64,000 nucleotides of DNA. It comes from a virus. The stretch lies in the IMG/VR virus record IMGVR_UViG_3300030618_000012, positions 1 through 64,000 of that record. The stretch is one strand, 5' to 3'. This document shows positions 17,891 to 26,074 of this stretch, piece after piece. Every line of letters starts with the position of its first letter. The first letter of the stretch is position 1. Made by a program: the position numbers and the translations under genes. Under the pieces are notes generated by a model. It did not search any database. It had not been told where the DNA came from and was given only the letters and a program-made list of their open reading frames with translations.

Positions 17891-20278
17891 TTAGCCTTCC
17901 TGTGCAGTTTGATAAATTTGGGCTTGACGGCATGCGTTGCCCGCGTCAAGCCAGTTTTTAAAGTCGTCGATCGACATGCGCTGGCACGCGCCAAAGCCGT
18001 CCCATCCGTCCGTGAACGAATCGTTATACCCGCCGATAGCGGCCTGCTCGTCGTCAAAGCCCAACATGCACTTGTATTCGTCGAACTCGCCGTCTTCGTT
18101 GTTTTGGGTAATCACGTAGACGTCCCTCGCGCGCATGTTAGGTCCGACGAAGCAGTCGACTTCATCACCGTCCGCGCCGTCATAGCCTTTGATGTACCCG
18201 TAATGGTGCGGCATTTCGACCGACCATTCCTCGCCGTTCAGGTCGATCCCCTCGCGGAACGTACCGCGCGGATTCTCGATCACCAGATTGAGCCCGGCGA
18301 TGCGTATTTTGGGCAGTCTATCGGCCTTCATCTTGCCAACGACGGCAGAGTCTTCGCCGCGACGAACGGTCGGTCGTACGGTGCGCTGGATGCCCGGTTT
18401 CGTCCCCTGGATCGCGGGCGAATCGTCTCCACCGATCTTGTTCGAAAGCTGATACAGCAACATGAGTGTCATTGCCTGCAGCGGGTCGACCTTTGGCTTG
18501 CCCGCGCCACCCTGAACCATTTGCTGCAGCAGGATGGGCATAAGCGTCGCCATGGTCGCCGGTTGCGTACCGGTCGCACCAACTGGAAGGTCGTCCTCTT
18601 CACCCTGGGTACCTTCAGCACCGCTATTCGGGCTCACAGGCGTCCCGGCGGTTGTTTCTGCTGCCTGACCCTTCTCCTGTGCCGCGCCTGCCTTCTGGAA
18701 GGCTGCAATGTTTTCCGGCGACAGGCCCGGCGTCTCGTTGGCATCTTCGTCGGTGAGTTCGTTATATCCGCTATGCTCGTCCTCGCGCAACGTGTTGCGG
18801 TATTCGGCAGGCGACACGGCACCGATGTCGTTCACCTGGATAGCTGCGGTTTGCGCCTTCATGTAATTGAGTTCGGCGCGTTCCTTGGCGGTCATGCTGT
18901 CGACCGCGTTACAAACGGCTTCGAGGTTCGTGCCCAAGTCTAGCGAACGTGCCAAGATGTCATAGTGCCGTTCGAGCAACGGCATAAAGACGTGCTCCTG
19001 AACCGATTCGAGCTCTTCATGATACGAGCGCATTTCGAATTCGCCCGTCGCGTTGAACCCCTTCGGAGACGTCCCCAGCAGCTTTGTCGACGGCGTACGC
19101 GCGATCGCCGAAACAAGCTGATACTGATTCATGATGATCGAGTCAAAATCCGACAGATTAGTGTCGAACTGCTCCATCGATTCTTCTTTACCCAACACCT
19201 TGACGCCGTGATTGTCGCGGTAGCGAATCCAGAGTGCGAGGCGCTGTTCGAATTCCGCCTGGTTGGCGAGCGCGCGCTGCATGTCGACGTGAATCGCGCT
19301 CGTGCGCTTGCTCATCGCGAGCAGCGGCGATTCGTTGGCGGTGCGTTCGGCCGCGTAGATGCGTTCGTAGATGCGCTGAGTAAGCGGAACCCCGCCGAAA
19401 ATGTATGTCGGTTTCAGGATGTCGGCGGGTTGGGGGCCGCGCGCAATGACAAGGTGAGACTTGTGATATTTCTTGCCGCTGATCACCCAGTATTCCGGGT
19501 CGTAGAAACCGATCGACGCCGGGTCGCTTGTCCCCTTCGTCGTCATTACCGGCATCATCCAGTACGGATCGATCTGAGAAATGCCCTGGTACGAGTCCTT
19601 TGCGACCCCGTCGATATTGAACGGCTTTTCGTAATACAGCGGGTCGGTCGATTCGACCTTGAAAATTGCGACGCGTATGCCGAATACGTTTTTGAAACGG
19701 TTCAGTTCTATCAGGTTGTGCTTGAGCGTGAAGCGCTTGTCGGCTTCCTTGATCAGGTCTGAGTTTTCCGTACTGAGTTTCTTTCCGCCGCGCGCCTTGA
19801 TCGTCCATCCATTGCGGGCCGCGTCCTCGCCTGACATTGAACAGGCTTTGTCGACGAGCCAGTGCTGTGCAATGATCGCGCACGACTGGTACCCGATAAA
19901 GCCTTGCGACATATACCAGCGCTGGATTCCTTCCGGTACCGTGTATTCGCTGTTCGGCCCTTCCTTCAGCATGCCCGTGTCGTCATCCATCGACGCCATT
20001 ACGCCGTCGTCGATAAGTCTCGTGCGTGCCGCCGTTGACGCGTCGTCGAATGCCGCCTGGCGCTCGCCAGCCAGTGCGTTGAAAATGGGGAAATCCTTCA
20101 CCGATCGAAGTTCGACCGGTCTGCGCTCGCTCTCTCTATCCCAGTCCTTCAGTTTCTGGATAGGGTCTAGCGGATCGACGATTTTCGCGACCGGGCGCTC
20201 TTCCTTTTCCGGCTCGACGGGCTTCGCCTCGCTACCGAACACACGCCGAAGGAATTTAAGCATTTGTATAGGGACCAT
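17891..20278 (-). CDS. Portal protein with C-terminal pyrophosphatase-like domain
   Basis: 795 residues. Residues 60-480 match DUF1073-type portals: PEGIQRWYMSQGFIGYQSCA, IAQHWLVDKACSMSGEDAAR, a KGTSDPASIGFYDPEYWVISG segment and LLGTSPKGFNATGEFEMRSY. The portal is the ring through which DNA enters and leaves the head. A Gly/Pro/Glu linker (520-650) then leads to residues 665-785 that resemble the phage InPase domain (IENPRGTFREG, PHHYGYIKGYDGADGDEVDC, FVGPN, DEYKCMLGFDDEQAAIGGY). The start is unsure: ATG at 20278 or 20263, neither with a clear ribosome site. The DGADGDEVD acidic motif is a plausible metal site. Portal identity is firm; the second domain is a motif call. Confidence 0.85.
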   Translation of the reverse strand: MVPIQMLKFLRRVFGSEAKPVEPEKEERPVAKIVDPLDPIQKLKDWDRESERRPVELRSVKDFPIFNALAGERQAAFDDASTAARTRLIDDGVMASMDDDTGMLKEGPNSEYTVPEGIQRWYMSQGFIGYQSCAIIAQHWLVDKACSMSGEDAARNGWTIKARGGKKLSTENSDLIKEADKRFTLKHNLIELNRFKNVFGIRVAIFKVESTDPLYYEKPFNIDGVAKDSYQGISQIDPYWMMPVMTTKGTSDPASIGFYDPEYWVISGKKYHKSHLVIARGPQPADILKPTYIFGGVPLTQRIYERIYAAERTANESPLLAMSKRTSAIHVDMQRALANQAEFEQRLALWIRYRDNHGVKVLGKEESMEQFDTNLSDFDSIIMNQYQLVSAIARTPSTKLLGTSPKGFNATGEFEMRSYHEELESVQEHVFMPLLERHYDILARSLDLGTNLEAVCNAVDSMTAKERAELNYMKAQTAAIQVNDIGAVSPAEYRNTLREDEHSGYNELTDEDANETPGLSPENIAAFQKAGAAQEKGQAAETTAGTPVSPNSGAEGTQGEEDDLPVGATGTQPATMATLMPILLQQMVQGGAGKPKVDPLQAMTLMLLYQLSNKIGGDDSPAIQGTKPGIQRTVRPTVRRGEDSAVVGKMKADRLPKIRIAGLNLVIENPRGTFREGIDLNGEEWSVEMPHHYGYIKGYDGADGDEVDCFVGPNMRARDVYVITQNNEDGEFDEYKCMLGFDDEQAAIGGYNDSFTDGWDGFGACQRMSIDDFKNWLDAGNACRQAQIYQTAQEG

Positions 20279-20307
20279 GGGTAGATGCGCACACGCGCGT
20301 GTGTCGG

Positions 20308-20336
20308 ATGATAACCCGGAATTCCCATCAATCCAA
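20308..20336 (-). promoter_or_regulatory. Sigma70-like promoter for the structural operon
   Basis: On the minus strand TTGGAT and TATCAT are separated by 17 bases, ending 30 bases before the portal start. Together with the plus promoter at 20399 it makes this a divergent control region. Confidence 0.6.
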
Positions 20337-20398
20337 TCCTAAGTGATTGATTCCAAAGGATAAAGCCGATTTGTTTGATGTTTTCGGCTTAAAAGTGG

Positions 20399-20427
20399 TT
20401 GACGTGATCGAGAAACGTCGACAGAAT
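20399..20427 (+). promoter_or_regulatory. TCGA-spacer promoter for the 20480 gene
   Basis: TTGACG, 17 bases, CAGAAT. The spacer holds TCGA-N6-TCGA (GATCGAGAAACGTCGA), the repeated phage cassette pattern. The message then carries an AGAAAGGATATGCGCC ribosome region before the ATG. Confidence 0.65.
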
Positions 20428-20479
20428 CCGGTTCAGGGTCGATTTACCCTATAGAAAGAAACCAGAAAGGATATGCGCC

Positions 20480-20986
20480 ATGAAAGCACCTTCCCAGCAA
20501 GACTTCGAGTTTTACGACGGCTTCCGCCCGCTCGTATTGAGCCCTGAAAAGTCCGTTCCTACCGCGCGCGAGCCAAGGCGTTATCCTGTGCGGGTTGACG
20601 TAAGCAAGCTTTCAAAAGCGTTCGATAACGCCAAGGAAAAAGGTCTTCGTTTTGTCAAGATGCGCCTTCTTGGAAACGGCATCGCGCTACGCTTCGAACC
20701 CGCCGGTCCGCGCGCGAAGGCCGAAAACGCCGGTGCAATCTACGCGCTCGACGACAAGTATTCGACGTACCTCGGAAAGATCATCGGCGGTCGCTTCATG
20801 CGCTCGCATGCGTGCTCCGACGAACAGAATGCAGCAGTGATTGCTGCGTGCGGTTCGCCTCTCGACGCGGCCGTAGCGTTCGGCAAGAAATTCGGTATAT
20901 GCTCGTGCTGCGGAAGGGAACTGTCGAACGAACTTTCCGTTGAGCTTGGTATCGGCCCGATCTGTCGCGGAAAGTTTTTCGGTTAA
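20480..20986 (+). CDS. DUF6011-like zinc-binding protein
   Basis: 168 residues. The C-terminus FGICSCCGRELSNELSVELG then IGPICRGKFF matches the DUF6011 zinc knuckle (CxxCGRxL ... GIGPxC). The middle (NGIALRFEPAGPRAKAENAG, KIIGGRFMRS) is a mixed alpha/beta part. Such proteins occur widely in phages and mycobacteria with unknown role. First gene of a four-gene plus-strand set inserted between portal and terminase. Confidence 0.75.
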   Translation: MKAPSQQDFEFYDGFRPLVLSPEKSVPTAREPRRYPVRVDVSKLSKAFDNAKEKGLRFVKMRLLGNGIALRFEPAGPRAKAENAGAIYALDDKYSTYLGKIIGGRFMRSHACSDEQNAAVIAACGSPLDAAVAFGKKFGICSCCGRELSNELSVELGIGPICRGKFFG

Positions 20987-20999
20987 TAAGGAAACCTGA

Positions 21000-21212
21000 T
21001 TGAAGACACTGATTAAAGATGTGTGTACGGCTGATCTGCAGCCGTACAATTACGACATGGATACGTGTCCTGTCGGCCAGCGCTGTATTTTGCTGGGAAA
21101 GGGCGGGGTAGCGCATATCACACAAGGATCGCGCGAACCCTTTTGGATAGCTTGGGCGCCAATTCCTAAACGGGACAAGGCAGAAGAGCAACGACGAGGA
21201 CTTTTTACATGA
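21000..21212 (+). CDS. Unknown 70-residue protein
   Basis: TTG start with TAAGGA 7 bases before it, 13 bases after the previous stop. Contains a Cys-rich front (DVCTADLQPYNYDMDTCPVG) and IAWAPIPKRDKAEEQ. It overlaps the next gene by 4 bases, supporting translation. Confidence 0.65.
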   Translation: MKTLIKDVCTADLQPYNYDMDTCPVGQRCILLGKGGVAHITQGSREPFWIAWAPIPKRDKAEEQRRGLFT

Positions 21213-21457
21213 CCAAAGATTCTATCGACCCTCCTGTTCGTTTTGACGACAACATTCGGGTCATCCACAATTCGAGTTTCTTCGACACGCCGCGAGACGA
21301 ATCGGAAAACGAGAAAGATGTACCGTATATTCCGAACGAGCGCGAGTGGATGGCTCTGAGATCGGAAGTAAGGTTTCATTCTTTCACCACTGGTTTCGCT
21401 ATCGGTCTGGCGGCATTCGCTTTAATTATTGGGATCGTTGTATTTGCAACGAAATAA
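21209..21457 (+). CDS. Single-pass membrane protein
   Basis: 82 residues: an acidic front (DESENEKDVPYIPNEREW) and one C-terminal membrane helix (FAIGLAAFALIIGIVVFAT). The ATGA overlap with the gene before shows coupling. Likely tail-anchored in the inner membrane with the acidic part in the cytosol. Function unknown. Confidence 0.7.
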   Translation: MTKDSIDPPVRFDDNIRVIHNSSFFDTPRDESENEKDVPYIPNEREWMALRSEVRFHSFTTGFAIGLAAFALIIGIVVFATK

Positions 21458-21464
21458 CCTGTAT

Positions 21465-21497
21465 CCCGCGATACAATTGTGAAACATTTATCGCGGG
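21465..21497 (+). terminator. Hairpin terminator after the membrane protein
   Basis: CCCGCGATA and TATCGCGGG form a 9-base stem 7 bases after the stop, followed by CTTCTCCCC. Only a weak T tail, but position and stem strength fit an operon end. Confidence 0.6.
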
Positions 21498-21616
21498 CTT
21501 CTCCCCATGCTTTCACTTGACGTTCTGGCCCGTTTTAAGACCGAAATAGCGATATGCTGGTTAGCCGTTCTATTCGTCAACTTCGTCGTCGAGCCCAACA
21601 CAATCTCAAAATTCAC

Positions 21617-21639
21617 GACGCCTATCAAGCGTCTTTTTT
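21617..21639 (+). terminator. Rho-independent terminator
   Basis: GACGC, a 7-base loop, GCGTC and six T. A canonical terminator ahead of the small GTG-start gene. The stretch 21498-21672 otherwise holds no convincing gene. Confidence 0.75.
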
Positions 21640-21672
21640 CGTTGCTTCTTAACCAGCTAAAAAGGGCTATTT

Positions 21673-21864
21673 GTGGAAATTACAAAGGATGGTAGGGCCG
21701 AATCCGTCACGGTAGAAGACGGTATCGCCGCGAGGGTTGAAATGTACGTCGACGAACACGGCGATTTCCGGGTAATGTGCCAGGTGTTGTTCGTCGACGA
21801 AGAGGTTGCTAGGATTAACCAAAGAACGTCGCCGCGTCTCTTTTCGGACGGATCATCGACATAA
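21673..21864 (+). CDS. Small unknown protein overlapping the terminase end
   Basis: 63 residues from a GTG start (MEITKDGRAESVTVEDGIAA) after AAAAGGGC. The last 16 codons overlap the 3' end of the terminase gene on the other strand, so the C-terminus may be under double constraint. Acidic, no family recognised. A real gene is probable because codon pattern before the overlap is normal. Confidence 0.5.
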   Translation: MEITKDGRAESVTVEDGIAARVEMYVDEHGDFRVMCQVLFVDEEVARINQRTSPRLFSDGSST

Positions 21865-23437
21865 TCAATGCGTCCGCCACGTTAGGCGATTTGATACCGC
21901 GCTCACGTAGATCGATCTTTGCCTCTACCTTGAATTTACCCAGCCGGTCAACATCCTTGCGCGGTGACGCAAGTTCAAACTTCATTTGGTCGACGAACTC
22001 TTTTCCAACGCCGTCAAGGTCTATCGAAATGAGTTCGTCAATCGGATGCTTTATCCCCAGTACGATGTACTCGTATGTCTTGCGGAAACGCGTTGCTACT
22101 TCATCCCACTTCTGAGCCTTGATGTTGCTGAAATGATCCTTGTTCAGGATATCGACGTGCGGAAGCTTCATGTACGAGCCGTCTGGATCGTCCACGCGAC
22201 CGCCAGCATTGAAAGGGTCGTACTGAATACTCTGCCTGAACTCGTCGTTTAGCTCACCAAACTTTGCGCCGCAGTGCGCGCCGACGCCGATAGAATCCCA
22301 GGTAATCGAAGAGCCAAGCTCTCGCGCCATGTTCCATACGCGCGTACACGACTTAAGCAGTTCGTCTTCGAGACCGCGCCATTCCTGCACCCTCATAATG
22401 ACGTTTCCGTGGCTGTACACGGTCGCGCACTTGTCGTCCCCATCGTCGGCAACGTCGAATCCTATGCGCTTTATACCGGACGGTTCCCAACCGGCCCGGA
22501 TGCATACGTGATGCTTAGGATTATTGATGTTTTGTAGGCGCCATCTAACACGCGCCTCTACACTCAACCCATCGGGCTCGCCGCGCCACTCGAACTTGAT
22601 ATTCTTGTGCGCATTGATCGCGGCTTCGACATATTTCAGTGGGATGACTGACTTGTCCGCACCATCACGCGGAATACCGCCGTAGACGTGTTCCGCTTCT
22701 TCGGGCTCGCGCCGGTAGTATTCGTAAATGATCTTGAGCATCGTCTCTGACAGGTACGGATTCTCCTGCCAGTTGATTTCCCTCTTGACCGTATCGAGCG
22801 GCGGATTGACGACGAAGTTCTGATAGACGAAGTCGGTAATCTGGTCCGGGTTAAAAATCAGCCATACCTGCGAACCCTGCTTACGAATCGTCGGCTCGAT
22901 CGTCTTCCACTGGTCCGCATTCAGATAGTGGGCTTCTTCGAGCCAGAGGATATCGACGCCTTCTGTCGACTTGATTTCTTCGAGGTTGCGCTCGATACCG
23001 TAGAAAAGGAATTCGCTACCCGTGACGCGGTGACGGATGGATGTCTTTAGAATTTCGAAGTCTTGCCGGAACGGGCTCGCCGCGATCTTGTCTTTGATCA
23101 GCGTGTAGACCGACTCACTGATCTTGTTCTGAAACTTACGGGCGCATAGAATCTTGACGGTATAGTGCGCCGCGAGGAACACCGCGTACCCGGCCGCGTC
23201 GTGCGACTTCGACGAGCCGCGACCGCCGTACAGTACCTTGTAACGCGACCGCGTGCGCCAGAATGACTTAAGCGCCGGGTTAAGGGTGTACATCGGCAAG
23301 TCGGCACTTGCGAGCGTCTCCACGCCCGTGTAAAGTGCCTCATTCAATGCCCGAACGACTTCGAGCTTTTCCGGGTCGTAATATGCGACCGGTAGCGGGC
23401 GTTCCAATGTAATTTCGTCGACGTCGAGCGGTAGCAT
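21815..23437 (-). CDS. terL: Terminase large subunit
   Basis: 540 residues. Walker A is GGRGSSKS near residue 74, and Walker B with the catalytic Glu is ILWLEEAH near 165. A nuclease half follows with GFDVADDGDDKC near 325 (metal-binding Asp cluster) and MKFELASPRKDVDRLG near the end, as in Terminase_3 family proteins. It pumps DNA into the prohead and cuts it. It is 1.5 kb away from the portal and faces the same way, with four plus-strand genes between. The start at 23437 has no clear ribosome site; an internal start is possible. Confidence 0.92.
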   Translation of the reverse strand: MLPLDVDEITLERPLPVAYYDPEKLEVVRALNEALYTGVETLASADLPMYTLNPALKSFWRTRSRYKVLYGGRGSSKSHDAAGYAVFLAAHYTVKILCARKFQNKISESVYTLIKDKIAASPFRQDFEILKTSIRHRVTGSEFLFYGIERNLEEIKSTEGVDILWLEEAHYLNADQWKTIEPTIRKQGSQVWLIFNPDQITDFVYQNFVVNPPLDTVKREINWQENPYLSETMLKIIYEYYRREPEEAEHVYGGIPRDGADKSVIPLKYVEAAINAHKNIKFEWRGEPDGLSVEARVRWRLQNINNPKHHVCIRAGWEPSGIKRIGFDVADDGDDKCATVYSHGNVIMRVQEWRGLEDELLKSCTRVWNMARELGSSITWDSIGVGAHCGAKFGELNDEFRQSIQYDPFNAGGRVDDPDGSYMKLPHVDILNKDHFSNIKAQKWDEVATRFRKTYEYIVLGIKHPIDELISIDLDGVGKEFVDQMKFELASPRKDVDRLGKFKVEAKIDLRERGIKSPNVADALIMSMIRPKRDAATFFG

Positions 23438-23439
23438 AT

Positions 23440-23461
23440 TTAGAGGGTTTTGTCTAATTTT
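23440..23461 (+). terminator. TTAGA/TCTAA hairpin of the repeated cassette
   Basis: TTAGA-loop-TCTAA followed by TTTT, just before the promoter at 23466. It would stop transcripts antisense to the terminase from entering the small-gene operon. Confidence 0.55.
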
Positions 23462-23465
23462 CCGC

Positions 23466-23493
23466 TTGCATTGTCGACGTATTTCGATAAAAA
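23466..23493 (+). promoter_or_regulatory. TCGA-spacer promoter
   Basis: TTGCAT, 16 bases, TAAAAA. The spacer contains TCGACGTATTTCGA, the TCGA-N6-TCGA pattern. It lies 31 bases before the 23524 gene. Confidence 0.6.
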
Positions 23494-23523
23494 TGCAAAT
23501 TCAGACAGAAAGGTATATGAAAG

Positions 23524-23679
23524 ATGCAATTAGTAAAGCCTCGTTGCAAGCCGGTTCGCGGTGGATGGGTCGTTTACGGACTTGGTATCACGAAGTTCAG
23601 TTGGGTATCTATCGATCGTGCTCTGAGCCTTTGGCAATCCGTCGCGCTTATGACTGTTCTGAAGGGGACGGGTCAGTGA
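23524..23679 (+). CDS. Unknown 51-residue protein
   Basis: Starts MQLVKPRCKPVRGGWVVYGL and continues ITKFSWVSIDRALSLWQS. AGAAAGGTATATGAAAG, the phage-wide ribosome site, precedes this ATG. The frame that starts at 23517 reads through basic nonsense-like sequence and I reject it. The last bases overlap the next gene (GTGA). Confidence 0.7.
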   Translation: MQLVKPRCKPVRGGWVVYGLGITKFSWVSIDRALSLWQSVALMTVLKGTGQ

Positions 23680-23897
23680 TTGGCATGAAACCGTCAAATG
23701 TCGAATTCCTTCGCAAGCTGCGCGCATGGCATTACGCACAAGCCCTTAGTTATCGCGGGCGAGCGGAAGCCGTTGGACAACTGGATCAGCAGGCCGGTGA
23801 ACGAACCGCGAGCGTTTTTCACCATCGATCGAACGAGCATCGTCGATTCGTTGAGCAACTGAACGAGTTTTTCCCGGAAACTGATCGCGTTATGTGA
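23676..23897 (+). CDS. Unknown 73-residue helical protein
   Basis: GTG start overlapping the TGA before it; ATG at 23685 is an alternative. Basic and helical (FLRKLRAWHYAQALSYRGRA, then HHRSNEHRRFVEQLNEFF). AGGGGACGGG lies before the start. No family recognised. Confidence 0.65.
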   Translation: MIGMKPSNVEFLRKLRAWHYAQALSYRGRAEAVGQLDQQAGERTASVFHHRSNEHRRFVEQLNEFFPETDRVM

Positions 23898-23917
23898 GGA
23901 AGCGAACATCCACGGAT

Positions 23918-23946
23918 TTGCTATAGTTGTTTTTGTCGCCTATAGT
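23918..23946 (+). promoter_or_regulatory. Sigma70-like promoter without the TCGA pair
   Basis: TTGCTA, 17 bases, TATAGT, 45 bases before the 23992 gene. Unlike its neighbours its spacer lacks TCGA-N6-TCGA, so it may be controlled differently. Confidence 0.6.
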
Positions 23947-23991
23947 CGTCGTGTGGAATATCCACTCCAACCCTAGAAAGGAACAGAAATC

Positions 23992-24303
23992 ATGAATGCA
24001 AACCTGAACGTATCGCAGTCGAGCCCGTCTGCCCTTGACGCCCTTCGACAAGCCCAGGCCGAAGCGCTGGCGCCCAAGCCGCGCGTGACGCAGCATACCC
24101 CTCCGCAGTACATGACGAAGCAGCAAGGCTTTGTTCTGAAGATGTCGCAGGACGCCGGATGGGTTATCCGGTCGATGGTCGCCAACACCAAAACGCACAA
24201 GGTCGCGATTTCGATCGAAAAGGATGGTGAAGTTGCCTGGATTGCTTCCGACGGCGCGCTCAAATCCGAATCGGAAGTTGTCAAGGCAAGCGGTTCCGTG
24301 TAA
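23992..24303 (+). CDS. Unknown 103-residue protein
   Basis: Ribosome site AGAAAGGAACAGAAATC. The N-terminal 45 residues are Ala/Gln/Pro rich; the rest (QDAGWVIRSMVANTKTHKVA, ISIEKDGEVAWIASDG) looks like a small beta domain. It stands alone between its own promoter and a terminator, suggesting an individually controlled gene. Confidence 0.75.
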   Translation: MNANLNVSQSSPSALDALRQAQAEALAPKPRVTQHTPPQYMTKQQGFVLKMSQDAGWVIRSMVANTKTHKVAISIEKDGEVAWIASDGALKSESEVVKASGSV

Positions 24304-24340
24304 GGTCAGTTTTTCCCCGAACAAAGCGGGGGATTTACAG

Positions 24341-24382
24341 GCCCGGTCGCATATCCCTCTAGGTGCGCCGGGCTTCTTTTTT
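24341..24382 (+). terminator. Rho-independent terminator
   Basis: GCCCGG and CCGGGC enclose a 21-base loop and are followed by TTCTTTTTT. A smaller CCCG/CGGG hairpin lies just before at 24316-24331. The T-run leads straight into the ribosome site of the next gene, so some read-through is probably needed for its expression. Confidence 0.75.
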
Positions 24383-24396
24383 AGAAAGGGTCAGAA

Positions 24397-24774
24397 ATGG
24401 AAATCAAGTACGGAACTGGAATAGCTACGGAAGGCCCCGGTATCGACATCAAGCTAACCGGCGACGAGGTTGCAATCGCAATACGGGCATGGCTCGTTGC
24501 GAGAGGCGTCGTTACGGTCGGACCGATCACGATCCGCGTGAACGGAGAACTCTGCCGAGAGGGTAACGTGTATGTGGACCCGGCCGGATACGTCAACGTC
24601 AATGACCAGCACACGGTATTTGGTCATGGTATTGATCGGGTACCCTTTGGTAATGATACTGATCTTGTGAGGGGTAAGTTCGCTGGTTTCTGCGTGGAAG
24701 GCGAGAAACATTGTGTCTGTGGCGGAGACTTGCCGCGCGTTCGTGCTGATTGCACAAACTGGCGTAAGGCGTAG
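24397..24774 (+). CDS. Unknown 125-residue protein
   Basis: AGAAAGGGTCAGAA lies before the ATG. The first 70 residues alternate hydrophobic and polar residues (IDIKLTGDEVAIAIRAWLVA, GVVTVGPITIRVNGELC) as in a small alpha/beta fold. The C-terminus is Cys-rich (FCVEGEKHCVCGGDLP). No family recognised. No own promoter seen. Confidence 0.7.
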   Translation: MEIKYGTGIATEGPGIDIKLTGDEVAIAIRAWLVARGVVTVGPITIRVNGELCREGNVYVDPAGYVNVNDQHTVFGHGIDRVPFGNDTDLVRGKFAGFCVEGEKHCVCGGDLPRVRADCTNWRKA

Positions 24775-24825
24775 AATTCCTTCGAGAACGGTCGAAATTT
24801 TAACCAGTATAACGAAGGACGAAAC

Positions 24826-25140
24826 ATGACATTCAATTTCAACCAGGCTAGTGTACGGTCGCACAAGGCCGGTTCCAAGGTTCACGTTATCAAGGCGCTT
24901 ATCTGCCTGAAAGAAGATCGCCCTCGCAAGCCTTCCGAACTCGACGTTCTGACGAAGGCGATCGACTACATCAAGTCGCTTGAGGCGGAAGTGTCGCGTC
25001 AACAGTCGAGCGTTGTCGTTGAAAATTTCAGCGTTCGTATGGAAAGCGAATCTGGCACGCTGCAGAAGATCGGCGAAGCTGTCGGCCGTGGTGCGCTTGG
25101 ACGCCTGTTCGGCGGAAAACAATGGCAAATCAATGAATAA
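24826..25140 (+). CDS. Unknown 104-residue protein with coiled coil
   Basis: Helical AIDYIKSLEAEVSRQQSSVV followed by a Gly-rich end (GEAVGRGALGRLFGG). The leader carries TTCGAGAACGGTCGA, a TCGA-N6-TCGA pair, at about 24783, and a TATAAC near 24812, so it probably has its own promoter. It overlaps the next gene by 8 bases. Confidence 0.7.
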   Translation: MTFNFNQASVRSHKAGSKVHVIKALICLKEDRPRKPSELDVLTKAIDYIKSLEAEVSRQQSSVVVENFSVRMESESGTLQKIGEAVGRGALGRLFGGKQWQINE

Positions 25141-25513
25141 CGGAATCGATAAAGCCGCCGTGATGTCGAAGGGCATCGAGCAATGGCGAGAACATTACAT
25201 GACATCGCACGATGAAGCTCGACAAGCTTCTGTCGACCCCGACAGGAAAGAAGCTTCCATAAGGATCGAGAATGCAAGGAGCAGAAAGCGGTCGGCTCTC
25301 GCGTGTATGGCCGCGACATTGCTACTTCACGATCGAGCGGTAGTTGACGTATCGAACCGACGCAAGAAAATCCGCGCCGATTTCGAGGCGGCCGGAATGC
25401 TGTTACCCGGCTATCGGTTGGGCTTTATTGGCGATCGACCTATAGCGATTTCGATCGATATCCCGCTAGTCGTAAAGAATCCGTTTCATATCGCAGGCTT
25501 GACGGGAATCTAA
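25133..25513 (+). CDS. Unknown 126-residue basic protein
   Basis: Start at 25133 (MNNGIDKAAVMSKGIEQWRE) overlaps the previous stop. Helical and basic (RIENARSRKRSALACMAATL, DVSNRRKKIRADFEAAGMLL), then a beta-like end (GFIGDRPIAISIDIPLVV). Possibly DNA-associated. ATG at 25163 is an alternative start. Confidence 0.6.
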   Translation: MNNGIDKAAVMSKGIEQWREHYMTSHDEARQASVDPDRKEASIRIENARSRKRSALACMAATLLLHDRAVVDVSNRRKKIRADFEAAGMLLPGYRLGFIGDRPIAISIDIPLVVKNPFHIAGLTGI

Positions 25514-25785
25514 TGGCTCTCGAAAAGATTGGATTCATCCCTGTCGATCCCGTAGGCGGATCGGAGTCAGCGGCGCGAAATGGATGGTCAGGTGACATTC
25601 ATCCGAACTGCATTCGGTCGACAAAGGAAGGTGCTGCGAAAGCATGGTTTCTTCGCCAGACATGGGACATCAACCAGCAACACGCCTTCTATACGGCGAC
25701 CAGTGGCGCCGCCTGGTGTGAGTTCCTTGGCGTTCAGTTCAAGACGGTCTTTGTAGGAGAACTTACTAATGCTTTCCAGTCATAA
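25513..25785 (+). CDS. Unknown 90-residue protein
   Basis: TAATG coupling with the gene before. Starts MALEKIGFIPVDPVGGSESA and contains WDINQQHAFYTATSGAAWC. No domain recognised. It overlaps the next start by 17 bases. Confidence 0.65.
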   Translation: MALEKIGFIPVDPVGGSESAARNGWSGDIHPNCIRSTKEGAAKAWFLRQTWDINQQHAFYTATSGAAWCEFLGVQFKTVFVGELTNAFQS

Positions 25786-26074
25786 GCCCAATTTTGTCGA
25801 GGACGGCATGCATAAGCCCGGCGCGCTCGCGAACAAGCCGGAAGAGTTCGTGTTTGTGACTGCCTCAGTTCCATACGGTTATCGATGGTATCAGGTGGCG
25901 ATGTGCCAGGACGATATAGACCGTGATGTTCACGACCTGTTCGCGCATAGCCTTCAATCAACGGTCTTCGTCGGGCTCCATGACGGGACGTTCAAAACCT
26001 TTACGACGCTCACGGCATGGAGCGAATTTCTGTCAGGCTTCCGAGGGGCGGTCAATGATAAACGGACTTCTTGA
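25769..26074 (+). CDS. Unknown 101-residue protein
   Basis: TAGGAGAAC precedes the ATG. It has ASVPYGYRWYQVAMCQDDID and VGLHDGTFKTFTTLTAWSEF. It is acidic with aromatic clusters and is not recognised. It overlaps the next gene by 20 bases. Confidence 0.65.
   Translation: MLSSHKPNFVEDGMHKPGALANKPEEFVFVTASVPYGYRWYQVAMCQDDIDRDVHDLFAHSLQSTVFVGLHDGTFKTFTTLTAWSEFLSGFRGAVNDKRTS

Noticed and set aside
21507-21695. A 62-codon frame (MLSLDVLARFKTEIAICW) between the two terminators.
   Set aside because: No ribosome site, it runs through a strong Rho-independent terminator, and it overlaps the start of the following GTG gene.
23466-23523. Longer N-terminus or ATG 23517 (MKDAISKASL) for the frame of the 23676 gene.
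   Set aside because: The residues have no protein-like pattern, whereas the frame from 23524 is clearly coding with correct ribosome spacing, so the upstream part is a shadow.
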